From: an uncultured Clostridia bacterium
GTDB taxonomy: Bacteria > Bacillota > Clostridia > Oscillospirales > Oscillospiraceae
DNA: 64,000 nucleotides
Assembly: GCA_947644595.1 (NCBI GenBank)
Contig: CANSAE010000009.1
Coordinates: 1-64,000, forward strand
Direction of reading: 5' to 3'
Shown here: positions 18,564 through 30,278 of the stretch, one piece after another
Numbering within the stretch: the first letter of the stretch is position 1
Layout: each line of letters begins with the position of its first letter
Notes under the pieces: generated by a model
What the model saw: the letters and a program-made list of their open reading frames with translations, nothing else
What the model was told of the DNA's origin: nothing
The model's database searches: none
Translations under genes and position numbers: made by a program

Positions 18564-20329
18564 TCTTCGTTTCCTCCCTCGATGACAGCCTGGATCTGGG
18601 CCTTCATATCGGCTTGGATCTGGGCATATTCCGCTTCAAAAGCTTCGGGAGCAGTCATCTTGGCGTAGCCAAGCTTCTCTCTGGCAAGAATCTTGAACAG
18701 TGCGTTCATATCGGCGCCCTGGGCCAGAGCAGTGCGGGCCAGCTCGTCGTAAACCAGGATGGTATCCAGCAACATAAACTGCTTTTTATAGGAGGAGTAA
18801 GCGTCCTCATCCACGAAGGCATTTTGCTGCAGGAAGTCCTCACGAATGGACTTCGCGGTCTCCATGGTAAGACGGTCCTCGGGAGACAGCGCGTCAATAC
18901 CCACCAGACGGACGATCTCGTTGAGTTCGTCCTCTTTTTGCAGGATATTCATAGTCTGGGTACGGTTGGCCATGTATTTCTCGCCGAACTGCTCGGTGTA
19001 CCAGGATTCCAGCGTATCCACATACAAAGAGTAAGAGGTCAGCCAGTTGATGGCCGGGAAGTGCCGGGCATAGGCCAGATTAGAGTCCAGCGCCCAGAAC
19101 ACCTTGACGATACGCATGGTGGCCTGGGAAACAGGCTCGGAAATATCGCCGCCCGGAGGCGACACGGCGCCGATGGCGGTGACGCTGCCCTGCCGGCTGT
19201 CGCTGCCCAGGCACTCCACACAACCGGCGCGCTCGTAGAACTGCGCGATACGGGATGCCAGATAGGCGGGGTAACCTTCTTCTCCGGGCATCTCTTCCAG
19301 ACGGCCGGACATCTCACGCAGAGCCTCGGCCCAGCGGGAGGTGGAGTCCGCCAAAACGGCTACGTCGTAGCCCATGTCGCGGAAGTACTCCGCGATGGTG
19401 ATGCCGGTGTAAATAGATGCCTCGCGGGCCGCCACGGGCATATCGGAGGTGTTGGCGATCAGCACAGTGCGCTTCATCAAAGGCTCGCCGTTCCGGGGGT
19501 CCTTCAGTTCGGGGAATTCCATCAGAACGTCGGTCATCTCGTTGCCGCGCTCGCCGCAGCCGATGTACACCACGATGTCTACGTCGGACCACTTGGCCAA
19601 CTGGTGCTGCACGACCGTTTTACCCGAGCCGAAGGGGCCGGGGACCGCGGCGGTACCGCCCTTTGCGATGGGGAACAGTGTATCAATGATACGCTGGCCG
19701 GAGTTCATGGGACGGGCTGGCATGAATTTTTGCGTGTAGGGCCGGGCGATACGCACGGGCCAACGCTGGATCATGTTCAGCTCTTTCATCTCGCCCGCGT
19801 CGGTCTTGATGACCGCAACGGTCTGCTCCACAGTAAACTTGCCGGATTCGATTTTGCCGATTGTACCGGACACACCGTTGGGGACCATGATTTTGTGCAA
19901 AATGGCGCTGGTTTCCTGCACAGTACCCAGCACATCACCGGACTGCACCTTGTCCCCCACCTTGGCCACGGGCACAAACTCCCACAGCTTGGTGCGGTTC
20001 AGGGCCGGCACGTCGGTACCTCTGGAAATGGTGTCGCCGGCGATGGCCTTGATCTCCGGCAGGGGGCGCTGAATGCCGTCATAGATGTTATCCAGCATAC
20101 CGGGGCCCAATTCCACGGACAGCGGATAGCCCATCACTTCCACATTGGCTCCTGGGCCAATACCGGAGGTCTCTTCGTAGACCTGAATGGATGCGTTGTC
20201 CCCTGTCATGTTCAGAATTTCGCCAAGCAGGCGCTGCTCGCCGACACGAACGACGTCCGACACATTAGCATCGGCCATACCGCTCGCGACCACAAGCGGG
20301 CCTGATACTTTTACAATCGTTCCGCTCAT
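18560..20329 (-). CDS. atpA: V-type ATP synthase subunit A (catalytic)
   Basis: 589 residues, normal for bacterial A subunits. Walker A GPFGSGKT is at about 231-238, the V-type bulge insertion precedes it (about 110-200), and Walker B is near [27 protein letters not shown]. It hydrolyses ATP, or makes it in reverse. The start ATG follows AAGGAAGG. It overlaps subunit B by 4 bases and follows subunit F by 16. Confidence 0.97.
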   Translation of the reverse strand: MSGTIVKVSGPLVVASGMADANVSDVVRVGEQRLLGEILNMTGDNASIQVYEETSGIGPGANVEVMGYPLSVELGPGMLDNIYDGIQRPLPEIKAIAGDTISRGTDVPALNRTKLWEFVPVAKVGDKVQSGDVLGTVQETSAILHKIMVPNGVSGTIGKIESGKFTVEQTVAVIKTDAGEMKELNMIQRWPVRIARPYTQKFMPARPMNSGQRIIDTLFPIAKGGTAAVPGPFGSGKTVVQHQLAKWSDVDIVVYIGCGERGNEMTDVLMEFPELKDPRNGEPLMKRTVLIANTSDMPVAAREASIYTGITIAEYFRDMGYDVAVLADSTSRWAEALREMSGRLEEMPGEEGYPAYLASRIAQFYERAGCVECLGSDSRQGSVTAIGAVSPPGGDISEPVSQATMRIVKVFWALDSNLAYARHFPAINWLTSYSLYVDTLESWYTEQFGEKYMANRTQTMNILQKEDELNEIVRLVGIDALSPEDRLTMETAKSIREDFLQQNAFVDEDAYSSYKKQFMLLDTILVYDELARTALAQGADMNALFKILAREKLGYAKMTAPEAFEAEYAQIQADMKAQIQAVIEGGNEE

Positions 20330-20345
20330 TTATTAACCTTCCTTC

Positions 20346-20663
20346 TTAAAGGATATCAGAGCCAACTGCGCGCTCGACCGCGGCTTTCAGCGCCGCCTGT
20401 CCCATGCCCAGCGAACCCTCGGGGCCGGGGATCAGGATGATCGCCGGCGTCGGTTTGTCCTTATACTTGTCGATCTCTGCTTCCAGCCCCAGAGCCACAG
20501 TCTCTTCCATATAGATGATGGCATACTCGTTCTCAGAAGCAGCAGTCAGGTGCCGCAAGGTATCTTTAGTCTCCGCGGCGGTGGACACCGGAAATACATC
20601 CAAACCCAGGGCTTTGAAGCCCATCACAGTCTCCCGTCCACCAATTACAGCAATCTTAAGCAT
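20346..20663 (-). CDS. V-type ATP synthase subunit F
   Basis: 105 residues from the ATG at 20663, giving the family start MLKIAVIGGRETVMGFKALG. A GTG at 20672 in frame is an alternative with AAAGG upstream. Subunit F binds the D shaft and regulates rotation. The start overlaps the end of subunit C by 8 bases. The short alpha/beta fold with EYAIIYMEE is characteristic. Confidence 0.93.
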   Translation of the reverse strand: MLKIAVIGGRETVMGFKALGLDVFPVSTAAETKDTLRHLTAASENEYAIIYMEETVALGLEAEIDKYKDKPTPAIILIPGPEGSLGMGQAALKAAVERAVGSDIL

Positions 20664-21654
20664 TGATATCACGCAGCCTTTCCCGAATCACACTGGGTTC
20701 AATTCCCGCCAAACGGCCGGAAAGAATCATGCGGATAGCGGTGATCTCCGTCTCCACCATGGCAAGATACTCGGCTACCGGCTCACTGCCAAAGCTCACC
20801 AGCTTTGCAGACGCCAGATAGACCGTGACCGCGTTATCGCAGCTAAGTTCAAATTTCGTCATGGAGCCGCCCTTCATCGCCTCAGCCCCCAGTTGGGCTG
20901 CTTCCTGAAGTGTCGTCGCAGTAAAGAGGGCCGCCAAGCTGTCGCCGCTGCCTGCTGCCTGAATCAACGCTTCCGGAGAAATATTCCCGCCGGAGATCAG
21001 CGCCTGCGTCAGGAAATCCATACCTCGGTTCATGCGAACAGTGCGCACAACGGTACGCAGATTCGCAGCATCGATCTGGATCTTTACATACCCCTTCAGA
21101 TAGGCCCCTGCCACTTTATCCGCAATTGCTCCAAGCTCCGCAAAATAAGCTTCGTCCAAAAGGAACTCCGCCTGCTGGGGATTGCCCGTTTTTGCAAGGA
21201 TCACGACCGCCTCCCGGACAGCCTTGGCCAATACCGGGGGCAATGCGCCATATGCGTCCTCCTCAATGGCCTGAACAATGGCTTCTCCGCTCACACGGCC
21301 GATTCCGCTGTACAGGTGTGCCCCGTCTGTGCCCATGCCCTTGGCTTTGACAGCAACTTTGGCATTATGATAATCATATTTCAGCCGGAAAATATCCACC
21401 AATTCCGACTGGGGCGCCATATGAACGATCTCGTCATACACCGCCATCCTATGCGCGCTCAGAACCTCGTCCACACCTTTGGCATCCATTGCGGACATAT
21501 CTTCATATCCGCAGTCAGTCAGCAGCTTTGCGGCATCCGCATAGCTGCCTGCCGCAAGCATACGGTCCATTTTGTCGCGATCAAGCATTTTGGCTTCCCT
21601 GGCCCGCAGCATGGCGGTAAGTGCCAGGTAATCCCTGTCTGTTATTTTTGACAA
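20656..21654 (-). CDS. V-type ATP synthase subunit C (d subunit)
   Basis: 332 residues, mostly helical, starting at TTG 21654 behind a strong AGGAGGT at 6 bases. It forms the funnel that joins the rotor shaft to the c-ring. The motifs FRLKYDYHNAKVAVKAK and DAANLRTVVRTVRMNRG belong to the V-ATPase C/AC39 family. Cotranscribed between E and F. Confidence 0.93.
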   Translation of the reverse strand: MSKITDRDYLALTAMLRAREAKMLDRDKMDRMLAAGSYADAAKLLTDCGYEDMSAMDAKGVDEVLSAHRMAVYDEIVHMAPQSELVDIFRLKYDYHNAKVAVKAKGMGTDGAHLYSGIGRVSGEAIVQAIEEDAYGALPPVLAKAVREAVVILAKTGNPQQAEFLLDEAYFAELGAIADKVAGAYLKGYVKIQIDAANLRTVVRTVRMNRGMDFLTQALISGGNISPEALIQAAGSGDSLAALFTATTLQEAAQLGAEAMKGGSMTKFELSCDNAVTVYLASAKLVSFGSEPVAEYLAMVETEITAIRMILSGRLAGIEPSVIRERLRDINA

Positions 21655-21699
21655 ATCCTTACCTCCTCGCCGGGGAATTTATGCCCCATGGGCGATGCT

Positions 21700-22293
21700 T
21701 CAGCCCGCAAAGAGCACCTCCGCCACCTGAGCGGCCAGTTCTCCGCGGCTGAGCTCCAGCATCATATCCACGGTGCAGTTGACTTCAATATCGCCCTGCT
21801 TGAGGATAAAGCCGCCGGTCATGGGACGGGTCTCGGCTGACAGGGTCAGCGCACCTTTGGCTCCCAAAGCCTTGTTGGCTTCTTCCACCAGTTTGGCTCC
21901 GCACTTGGCCTTATCACCGGCATTGAGAATGATCTCCTCTTTCCCGGTAGACACAGCCTGTTTGACCTGACGCACCAGAAACGCCACATACTCTGCTTCC
22001 GGCATCCGGGCAATCTTCTGTTCCGCAATGGCAAACGCCTGGGATACCAGTTCCTGCTTCATTGCCAACACTGTACGTTTGGCTTCCAGCTGGGCAGTTC
22101 TATCAATGCGGGAAGCCCGCTGCTCGTTTTCCTTCTCCCCTTCACGGATGATGGCAGCATACGCATCCTGCGCTTTTTTGTCATAATCGGCGCGGATCTG
22201 AGCAACCACCTTGTCCGACTCCCCGCGGATAGCGGAAATTTCAGATTCAGCGTCCGCCGCAATGCGGGCCGTGATTTTTTCAATTCCTTTCAT
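21700..22293 (-). CDS. V-type ATP synthase subunit E
   Basis: 197 residues. The N-terminal half is a long charged helix (about 1-90) that pairs with subunit G/H into a peripheral stalk. The C-terminal half (about 100-197) is the globular head-binding domain with ETRPMTGGFILKQGDIEVNCTVD. The ribosome site is weak. Placed between K and C, as in the Enterococcus ntp operon. Confidence 0.93.
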   Translation of the reverse strand: MKGIEKITARIAADAESEISAIRGESDKVVAQIRADYDKKAQDAYAAIIREGEKENEQRASRIDRTAQLEAKRTVLAMKQELVSQAFAIAEQKIARMPEAEYVAFLVRQVKQAVSTGKEEIILNAGDKAKCGAKLVEEANKALGAKGALTLSAETRPMTGGFILKQGDIEVNCTVDMMLELSRGELAAQVAEVLFAG

Positions 22294-22320
22294 AGCTATG
22301 TACCGCCTTATTCAGCGATC

Positions 22321-24751
<2,431 letters not shown>

Positions 24752-24752
<1 letters not shown>

Positions 24753-25066
24753 TAGCCGTTCACAATCCTTTCCACGATCAGCGACGCTGCTTTCTCCAAT
24801 CGGCCTTCCGCACTTTGCCGCATAGCGGCCGCCTGCTTCTCGGTCTCACTGGCCAGAGCCTCTGCTGCGGCAACAGCCTTGGCATCTGTCTGTACTTGCT
24901 TGTCATGCACTTCCTGACGGGCTTTGGCCGCTGCGGCCTCCACCGCTTCTTTCCCGGCAGCTTCCGCCGCCGCCTGTGCCGCCTTGGCATCTGTCAGCGC
25001 CTGTGCATGATCCTGCTTTGCAGTTTCCTCTGCCTGAGTAATCACACTGATAGCTTCAAATGACAT
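24752..25066 (-). CDS. V-type ATP synthase subunit G/H (peripheral stalk)
   Basis: 104 residues, very rich in Ala, Glu, Lys and Gln, predicted as one long coiled coil from about 8 to 95. The position as first gene before subunit I and the composition fit subunit G/H, which pairs with E in the stalk. The sequence itself is low in complexity, so context carries much of the call. Strong ribosome site GGGAGGTG; promoter at 25128-25156. Confidence 0.85.
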
Positions 25067-25127
25067 TCACACACCTCCCGCCTGTTTCGACAGGTATTCA
25101 TATAAATATTGCTATTTACAGTAAGTC

Positions 25128-25156
25128 AGTATATATTAAATTCGTTACCATTGCAA
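25128..25156 (-). promoter_or_regulatory. sigma-A promoter of the V-ATPase operon
   Basis: Minus strand TTGCAA (25151-25156), 17-base spacer, TATACT (25128-25133). Confidence 0.75.
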
Positions 25157-25328
25157 GCAAAATCAGCCATTTTCTTTGTCAAAATTGTTGCAAAAGGTGC
25201 ATAATTTTTCTGCTATTTTGTTTGATATTTGATAAACATGGACCCTTTGTATATTTCCTCTGAAAAGTCTGGTTTTCATTTGTGCGTTTGCAACGAGCCG
25301 GATTTTTCAGCATTCCGGGGATTTCCCC

Positions 25329-25357
25329 TTGCGTTTGCGCACGGAATATTGTAGAAT
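25329..25357 (+). promoter_or_regulatory. sigma-A promoter of the acyltransferase-like gene
   Basis: TTGCGT (25329-25334), 17-base spacer, TAGAAT (25352-25357). The 170 bases between this and the divergent V-ATPase promoter are AT-rich and show no gene. Confidence 0.65.
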
Positions 25358-25414
25358 GAAGAAAATCACAGGTAATTATGCAATTTTACTATAAATGTTA
25401 TCGGAGTTTAAAAT

Positions 25415-26266
25415 ATGAAGCAGGAAACCAACCGCAGAACCGGCGACCGGCGGGACGGGCGCCAGATTCGCAATTTACCTCTGGCAGACCAATATACGCC
25501 TTTCTTCATCCGGCGGCGCAGCGAAGCGTCCAATTTTTACGAGGATGCAGTGGACATCACCCAAGCAGAGTTTTGGCTCACCGAACATGCCAAGGGAGAA
25601 TTTTCCAATCTCAACCTTCTGCATGTACTCATCGCCGCTTATGTGCGTACTGTATCGGCCATGCCCGCCATCAACCGTTTTGTGTCCGGCCAGCGGGTAT
25701 ACGCCCGGAATGACATCACTGTGGTCATCAGCGCGGCCCGGACCGAATCCAACCGGAGAAACGGACGATATGTAAAAGTATTTTTCGAGCCATCGGATAA
25801 TGTGTATGATGTCTATCGAAAAATCGGCAGTGCCGTCCAGCAAATGAAGGCTGGCGAGGCCAATGTCGGCCGGGCTCCCTTTTCCGAAACTGTGTTAAAG
25901 CTTCCCCGCCCGCTGGTCCGCCTTGCCTTTTGGGGATTGCGCGTAATGGACTACTTTGGCCGCCTCCCCCGGCAGACTATGGCAGACAGTCCTTATCACG
26001 GTTCTTTGTCCGTATGCTCTCTGCCGGGACAAGGGGTGCATCCCTCTTATATCGGGTTGGGTGATTTCGGAAATTTATCCATGTCCATTGCGTTGTCTAC
26101 CGGACAGATGCGGGATCGTCAGGTGCTGAATTTCCGGACTGTGTATGATAACCGGATCGCCGACGCACATTACTTCACGGAAGCATTCGGCTATATGAAG
26201 GACCTGATACGGAATCCCACTTTGCTGGAGCCTGCGCCTGAATCCATATTTGAAGATATTTTTTAA
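25415..26266 (+). CDS. 2-oxoacid dehydrogenase E2-like acyltransferase domain protein, catalytic His absent
   Basis: 283 residues with the trimeric CAT/E2 acyltransferase fold: LLHVLIAAYVRTVSAMPAINRFVSGQRVYARNDITV is close to the core of E2 catalytic domains. There is no lipoyl or peripheral-subunit-binding domain, and no E1 or E3 gene nearby. The terminal catalytic motif, normally DHRxxDG, reads DNRIADA at about 245-251: histidine is Asn and the glycine is Ala. Either the protein is a non-catalytic derivative or it uses another mechanism. Stand-alone versions of this type occur in gut Clostridia, function unknown. No strong ribosome site is visible before the ATG. Confidence 0.8.
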   Translation: MKQETNRRTGDRRDGRQIRNLPLADQYTPFFIRRRSEASNFYEDAVDITQAEFWLTEHAKGEFSNLNLLHVLIAAYVRTVSAMPAINRFVSGQRVYARNDITVVISAARTESNRRNGRYVKVFFEPSDNVYDVYRKIGSAVQQMKAGEANVGRAPFSETVLKLPRPLVRLAFWGLRVMDYFGRLPRQTMADSPYHGSLSVCSLPGQGVHPSYIGLGDFGNLSMSIALSTGQMRDRQVLNFRTVYDNRIADAHYFTEAFGYMKDLIRNPTLLEPAPESIFEDIF

Positions 26267-26267
26267 G

Positions 26268-26297
26268 AAAAAGCCGTCTGCGCTGCAGACGGCTTTG
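26268..26297. terminator. bidirectional terminator
   Basis: A 9-bp stem (26273-26281 with 26285-26293) with A and T flanks, between convergent genes ending at 26266 and 26299. Confidence 0.8.
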
Positions 26298-26298
26298 T

Positions 26299-26883
26299 TC
26301 AATATAATTCCGGGTGGCTGGAATAGCACAGGTAGGTAACGCCCAGCTGGTCATCAACAAGTTTTTTGTACACACCGCTGCCCAAATGTCCATTTGACTG
26401 AAACACCACGGAAGGTTCCTCCAGCACCCGCTCTCCCATGAGCAGACGCAATGCAATCTCCACACAGGTGCGGGATGGCCGCAGATATTTGAATTCCTTC
26501 GTCAGGCCTCCGTACTGCCCCGGCTGCATCACCACTTCCCGTATGGTGTTCGGAAATTCAGAGGATGCCACGCGGTTAAGCACCACTTCTCCCACACTCA
26601 TCTTCCATTCTTCCGACAGCCAATTGCTTCCGGCTTCCCGATAGATCACCCTGGACAATAAAAGCAGATCGTCAAAAGTAACTTCATCATACGACAGCCC
26701 CATTGCTTCGATCTTTTCACTGCGGGCCTGTTCCGCCTGTGTGCCCGCTTCGGTATCCCCCTTCATCACAGCCTGTATCATGAGTTCCATATAATCTGTT
26801 TTTGATTCATAGCTGGCAGCTCCCGGGATCGTCAGGCCCACAAGCATGAGCCCCGTCATTAACGTTGCGATCAGTCTTTTCAC
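26299..26883 (-). CDS. SleB/CwlJ-like cell wall hydrolase
   Basis: 194 residues from the GTG at 26883, which has AGGAGGG 7 bases upstream; an upstream frame to 26934 has no support. A signal peptide (1-22, MKRLIATLMTGLMLVGL) is followed by about 60 polar residues and a Hydrolase_2 domain with YREAGSNWLSEEWKMSVGEVVLNRV, the glutamate matching the catalytic residue of SleB. It lacks the peptidoglycan-binding domain of the sleB product at 1971-2633. Likely secreted; a sporulation role is inferred, not shown. Confidence 0.87.
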   Translation of the reverse strand: MKRLIATLMTGLMLVGLTIPGAASYESKTDYMELMIQAVMKGDTEAGTQAEQARSEKIEAMGLSYDEVTFDDLLLLSRVIYREAGSNWLSEEWKMSVGEVVLNRVASSEFPNTIREVVMQPGQYGGLTKEFKYLRPSRTCVEIALRLLMGERVLEEPSVVFQSNGHLGSGVYKKLVDDQLGVTYLCYSSHPELY

Positions 26884-27055
26884 ACGGTTGCCCTCCTTTA
26901 AGATGATGAACATTATATGCCTCGCTCCCCGCATAATTTGTCAGCTTCCGCGCAGACCTGGCATATATGCAAAAAGTGTATGCAGGACGGTTCGGCAAAT
27001 ATGACTGTCTTTCCCGATTCGACCGATTTTTCCCCCGGGACATGCTATCTTGTGG

Positions 27056-27084
27056 TTGACAATTCTATGGAGGTTCTGTATAAT
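27056..27084 (+). promoter_or_regulatory. sigma-A promoter before the yybP-ykoY riboswitch
   Basis: TTGACA (27056-27061), 17-base spacer, TATAAT (27079-27084): both boxes match consensus perfectly. Confidence 0.9.
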
Positions 27085-27095
27085 ATCCTCACGCA

Positions 27096-27234
27096 TAAAA
27101 GGGAGTAGTTCCCGCGGGGCAGCCCGCGGCGCACGGTTCGTCAATACGCCTCATGGGGGCCGGGCCGGGCAAAGCTCATTGAGTTTGCAACAAGACTTTT
27201 ATCGCAGGATTGTTCTGCGATAAAAGTCTTTTTT
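27096..27234 (+). promoter_or_regulatory. yybP-ykoY (Mn2+) riboswitch with terminator
   Basis: The RNA opens with AAAAGGGAGTAG, has CGTCAATACG and the loop GCCTCATGGGG, and ends GCAACAAGAC, matching the yybP-ykoY architecture. The closing strand (27193-27200) overlaps the 5' arm of a 15-bp terminator (27193-27207 with 27215-27229, then six T). Ligand binding would hold that strand in the aptamer and prevent termination, so this is an ON switch. About 170 bases upstream (26935-27055) hold no gene. Confidence 0.88.
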
Positions 27235-27257
27235 ATTTGGAAGGAGAGGTCAACCCT

Positions 27258-28529
27258 ATGATAAAATTATTTGCCCTGGCACTATTCATCTTTACATATG
27301 TTTTGATGATTGCCCTCCCGAAGCACCGGCCTTGGGTCGCGCTGGGGAGCGCCGGACTGTTTCTGCTCAGCGGTATCGTAAAATTGAGTATGCTGCCGGA
27401 GGTCATTGACTGGAATGTGCTGTTGATGCTGGCCGGTACCATGGGCACCGTTTCCCTGTTCATTGATTCCAAAATGCCAAACCGCTTGGCGGAATGTATT
27501 TTATCTGTTACTCCCAACGTGATGTGGGTCGTCGTTGCCATGAGCTTATTCGCCGGCGTAGTCTCTGCGTTTATTGACAATGTGGCAACTGTTTTGATGA
27601 TCGCACCCGTGGGCCTTGCCATCGCAAAGAAACTGAATATTTCTCCCGTGCCCATGATCATCTCCATCGCAGTGTCCTCCAATCTCCAGGGGGCCGCCAC
27701 ATTGGTGGGCGATACAACCTCTATCATGCTGGGCGGCTATGCGGATATGGACTTTTTGGATTTCTTCTTTATGGACGGAAAACCCAGTATCTTCTGGGCC
27801 GTGGAGTTGGGCGCTGCGGCAACGGTCCCGGTGATCCTCTTCCTGTTCCGGGATCAACAAAGCCCGGTAGAGATCCGTGACAAAACCGAAGTGGAGGACT
27901 ATTTCCCTACTGTGCTGCTGCTTGGTACCGTGGTACTGCTCATCGCCGCGTCATTTATTCCACAAAAACCCGCCGTGACCAACGGACTCATCTGCATCGT
28001 AGTCTTTGCCGTGGGCGCTGTACGTTCTCTTATTAAAAGCAGAGGCACAAGCACCGTCAAAAAAGCCTTCTCCGAAATCGATTATCAGACCCTTCTGCTT
28101 TTGGGCGGATTGTTTATTGTAATCGCCGGCATAACAGAAGCCGGCATCATCAACGATATCAGCGCGCTGTTCGTACGTATGGGCGGAAATAACCTGTTCC
28201 TGCTGTATACCATCATTGTGTGGGGGTCCGTGGTCATTTCGGCATTTGTAGATAACATCCCTTACGTTGCAACTATGCTGCCGGTAGTGACCTCCATTGC
28301 GCAGTCCTTAGGGATCGATCCCACTGTGCTGTATTTCGGTCTGCTCTCCGGCGCAACTCTGGGCGGGAATCTGACGCCCATCGGTGCATCCGCCAATATT
28401 GCAGGGATCGGGATCCTGCGAAAAGAAGGTTACGAAGTCTCCGGCAAGGATTTCTTCCGCATCGGTGTTCCGTTTACCCTCTGTGCTGTGCTGGCCGGAT
28501 ATCTGTTCTGCTGGTTCGTTTGGGCCTGA
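27258..28529 (+). CDS. ion-transporter-superfamily permease (ArsB/NhaD/SLC13-like)
   Basis: 423 residues, about 11 membrane helices in two inverted repeats. The helix-breaking motifs are DNVATVLMIAPVG and SSNLQGAATLVGD in the first half, and DNIPYVATMLPVV and LGGNLTPIGASANIAG in the second, as in arsenite/NhaD/citrate permeases. The start ATG follows AAGGAGAGG by 8 bases. The gene is controlled by the Mn2+ riboswitch directly upstream, so manganese export or Mn-linked ion exchange is inferred. Classic riboswitch partners are MntP, TerC-like and P-type ATPase exporters; this family is not one I recall as standard. Confidence 0.88.
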   Translation: MIKLFALALFIFTYVLMIALPKHRPWVALGSAGLFLLSGIVKLSMLPEVIDWNVLLMLAGTMGTVSLFIDSKMPNRLAECILSVTPNVMWVVVAMSLFAGVVSAFIDNVATVLMIAPVGLAIAKKLNISPVPMIISIAVSSNLQGAATLVGDTTSIMLGGYADMDFLDFFFMDGKPSIFWAVELGAAATVPVILFLFRDQQSPVEIRDKTEVEDYFPTVLLLGTVVLLIAASFIPQKPAVTNGLICIVVFAVGAVRSLIKSRGTSTVKKAFSEIDYQTLLLLGGLFIVIAGITEAGIINDISALFVRMGGNNLFLLYTIIVWGSVVISAFVDNIPYVATMLPVVTSIAQSLGIDPTVLYFGLLSGATLGGNLTPIGASANIAGIGILRKEGYEVSGKDFFRIGVPFTLCAVLAGYLFCWFVWA

Positions 28530-28676
28530 GGATCATATTGTAGAGTACAATCGGAACACATGACTGTTTGTTCAAAATTTCCCGGGAATATTCACAAATG
28601 TTTCACGGAATCGTCGGGCTTTATTCAGAATTGTGCTTTACAATAGGGCCACAAACCGCAAAGGAGACGATTCTCA

Positions 28677-29963
28677 ATGTATCACGAACAAAACTGGTAT
28701 GAAGCGTCCGCTTCTCCCAAAATAAATCAGGCCTCCTCCCCCGCACCAAAACAAAAGCAGGGTTTCGGGAAAAAAAACGTGGCGCTGGCGCTGGCCTGCG
28801 CACTCATCGGCGGGCTGACCGGTGTGGGCGGCACGGCGCTGATGGACCGTCTGCCCCACGATTCCACCATCCGGGAAGGCCAGCGGGTGAACACCGTCAT
28901 CAACGTGTCCCAGGTGGACACCGGCCGTCAGCTCACGGCCGCAGAAGTTTACGCCGCCAATGTGAATTCTACAGTCGGCATCACTACCTCCGCAGTGACC
29001 ACCAATTTCTGGGGCGTGCCGGTCTCCTCCGCTGCGGCGGGGTCCGGCTTTATCTTCTCGGATGACGGATATATCCTCACCAATTACCACGTGATTGAAG
29101 GCGCTACTTCTGTCAAAGTTACTCTGTTCAACGGCGAGGAATACGATGCCTCTCTTGTGGGCTACGATGCTAGCAATGACATTGCCGTGCTGAAAATTGA
29201 GGCCGAGGGGCTGACCCCTGTGGTGCTGGGCAATTCCGATACCCTGAACGTGGGCGACGATGTGGTTGCCATCGGCAATCCTCTGGGTGAATTCACCTTC
29301 TCTTTGACCAAGGGTTCTGTCAGCGCCCTGAATCGGGAAGTCACGCTCTCTTCCAATAACACCCGTTTTACTATGGAACTCATCCAGACAGACTGTGCCA
29401 TCAACTCCGGAAATTCCGGCGGGGCACTGTTCAATCTCTATGGAGAAGTTGTAGGCATCACCAATGCCAAATATTCCAACAACGGCAATTCCTCGCAGGC
29501 GTCAATTGAGAGTATTGGTTTTGCCATTCCCATCAATCAGGTGCGCTCCATTGTGGAAAGCATCATTGAAAACGGATATGTCGCAAAGCCTTACATCGGT
29601 GTACAGGTACGAGATGTCAGTGAGGAATCTCAGGCATATGGGCTTCCCAAGGGTGCGTCTGTGGCCGTCGTTACAGAAGATGGACCGGCGCAGAAGGCCG
29701 GCGTACAGCCCAATGATATCATCACAGCAGTTAATGATACGTCCATCACTTCCGGCGATGATTTGGTTGCGGTCATCCGCGACTGTCAGGCCGGGGATGA
29801 ACTGACAGTTACGCTCTACCGGCAGGGCGAAGCTTTGGAGCTTACCATCACTGTCGGTCAGCAGATCCAGCCTGCCATTGCCCAGAGCGAGGGAGAAGCT
29901 GTTCAGCAAAGTCAATCTCAGCAGAATTTTGACCCTTGGAGTTTTTTCCAGGGAAACTGGTAA
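28677..29963 (+). CDS. HtrA/DegP-like membrane-anchored serine protease with PDZ domain
   Basis: 428 residues. A short cytoplasmic tail is followed by one membrane segment (about 33-55), then a trypsin-like domain with the catalytic triad H138 (NYHVIEG), D168 (ASNDIAVL) and S247 (NSGNSGG). A single PDZ domain (about 300-390) precedes a Gln-rich tail. It degrades or refolds damaged exported proteins. Given the very large surface proteins encoded next door, a quality-control role is plausible. Ribosome site AAAGGAGA. It stands alone with a strong terminator behind it. A TACAAT at 28639-28644 may be the -10 box, but I see no good -35. Confidence 0.95.
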   Translation: MYHEQNWYEASASPKINQASSPAPKQKQGFGKKNVALALACALIGGLTGVGGTALMDRLPHDSTIREGQRVNTVINVSQVDTGRQLTAAEVYAANVNSTVGITTSAVTTNFWGVPVSSAAAGSGFIFSDDGYILTNYHVIEGATSVKVTLFNGEEYDASLVGYDASNDIAVLKIEAEGLTPVVLGNSDTLNVGDDVVAIGNPLGEFTFSLTKGSVSALNREVTLSSNNTRFTMELIQTDCAINSGNSGGALFNLYGEVVGITNAKYSNNGNSSQASIESIGFAIPINQVRSIVESIIENGYVAKPYIGVQVRDVSEESQAYGLPKGASVAVVTEDGPAQKAGVQPNDIITAVNDTSITSGDDLVAVIRDCQAGDELTVTLYRQGEALELTITVGQQIQPAIAQSEGEAVQQSQSQQNFDPWSFFQGNW

Positions 29964-29966
29964 CGT

Positions 29967-30000
29967 AAAAATACCGTCCGCAAATGCGGACGGTATTTTT
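29967..30000 (+). terminator. terminator of the HtrA gene
   Basis: A 15-bp stem (29967-29981 with 29986-30000), flanked by A and T runs. Confidence 0.9.
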
Positions 30001-30026
30001 TATGGTAGTTTCTCCTAAAAATCTTC

Positions 30027-30055
30027 TTGACATTCCACAAAAAAGCGATTATCAT
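30027..30055 (+). promoter_or_regulatory. putative promoter of the fibro-slime adhesin
   Basis: TTGACA (30027-30032), 17-base spacer, TATCAT (30050-30055). The -10 box lies in an AT-rich block of ATCATA repeats. It would give a leader of about 280 bases before the ATG at 30342. Confidence 0.6.
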
Positions 30056-30079
30056 ATTATCATCTATATCATAATATCA
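30050..30079 (+). repeat. ATCATA-rich operator-like repeats upstream of the adhesin
   Basis: TATCATATTATCAT and TATATCATAATATCA overlap the -10 region. The 12-mer TATATCATAATA (30065-30076) recurs in reverse complement at 30286-30297, within the perfect inverted repeat TATCATA-T-TATGATA (30281-30295). The arrangement suggests two regulator sites about 220 bases apart. Confidence 0.5.
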
Positions 30080-30235
30080 AAAAATCAACATTATTTATAT
30101 TAGTTAAAGGGAGTTTTATTGTATCCTTCAGAGAGTTCCGTTTTTCCTCTGGCCATTATCGCAATTTTGCCGCAGCCGCTGCATCTGTTGGTTTTCCGGG
30201 AATATAGCTTGCCTTCCCGGGCTCCTCCGTGCAAT

Positions 30236-30278
30236 GGCAGTGGCTTTTGATTTTTTGGGACAAAATCAGCTGACTGCC
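30236..30278 (+). other. long imperfect hairpin in the adhesin leader
   Basis: GGCAG...CTGCC ends enclose GGC/GCT and a TGATTTT/AAAATCA stem, about 15 pairs in all, with no U-tract. A second small hairpin with CCCGGG-type arms lies at about 30195-30221. It is a possible structured leader of unknown kind; no riboswitch consensus is recognised. Confidence 0.4.

Noticed and set aside
18614..20305. 563-codon plus-strand frame
   Set aside because: Antisense shadow of V-ATPase subunit A, rich in His and Gly as expected for the complement of GC-biased codons.
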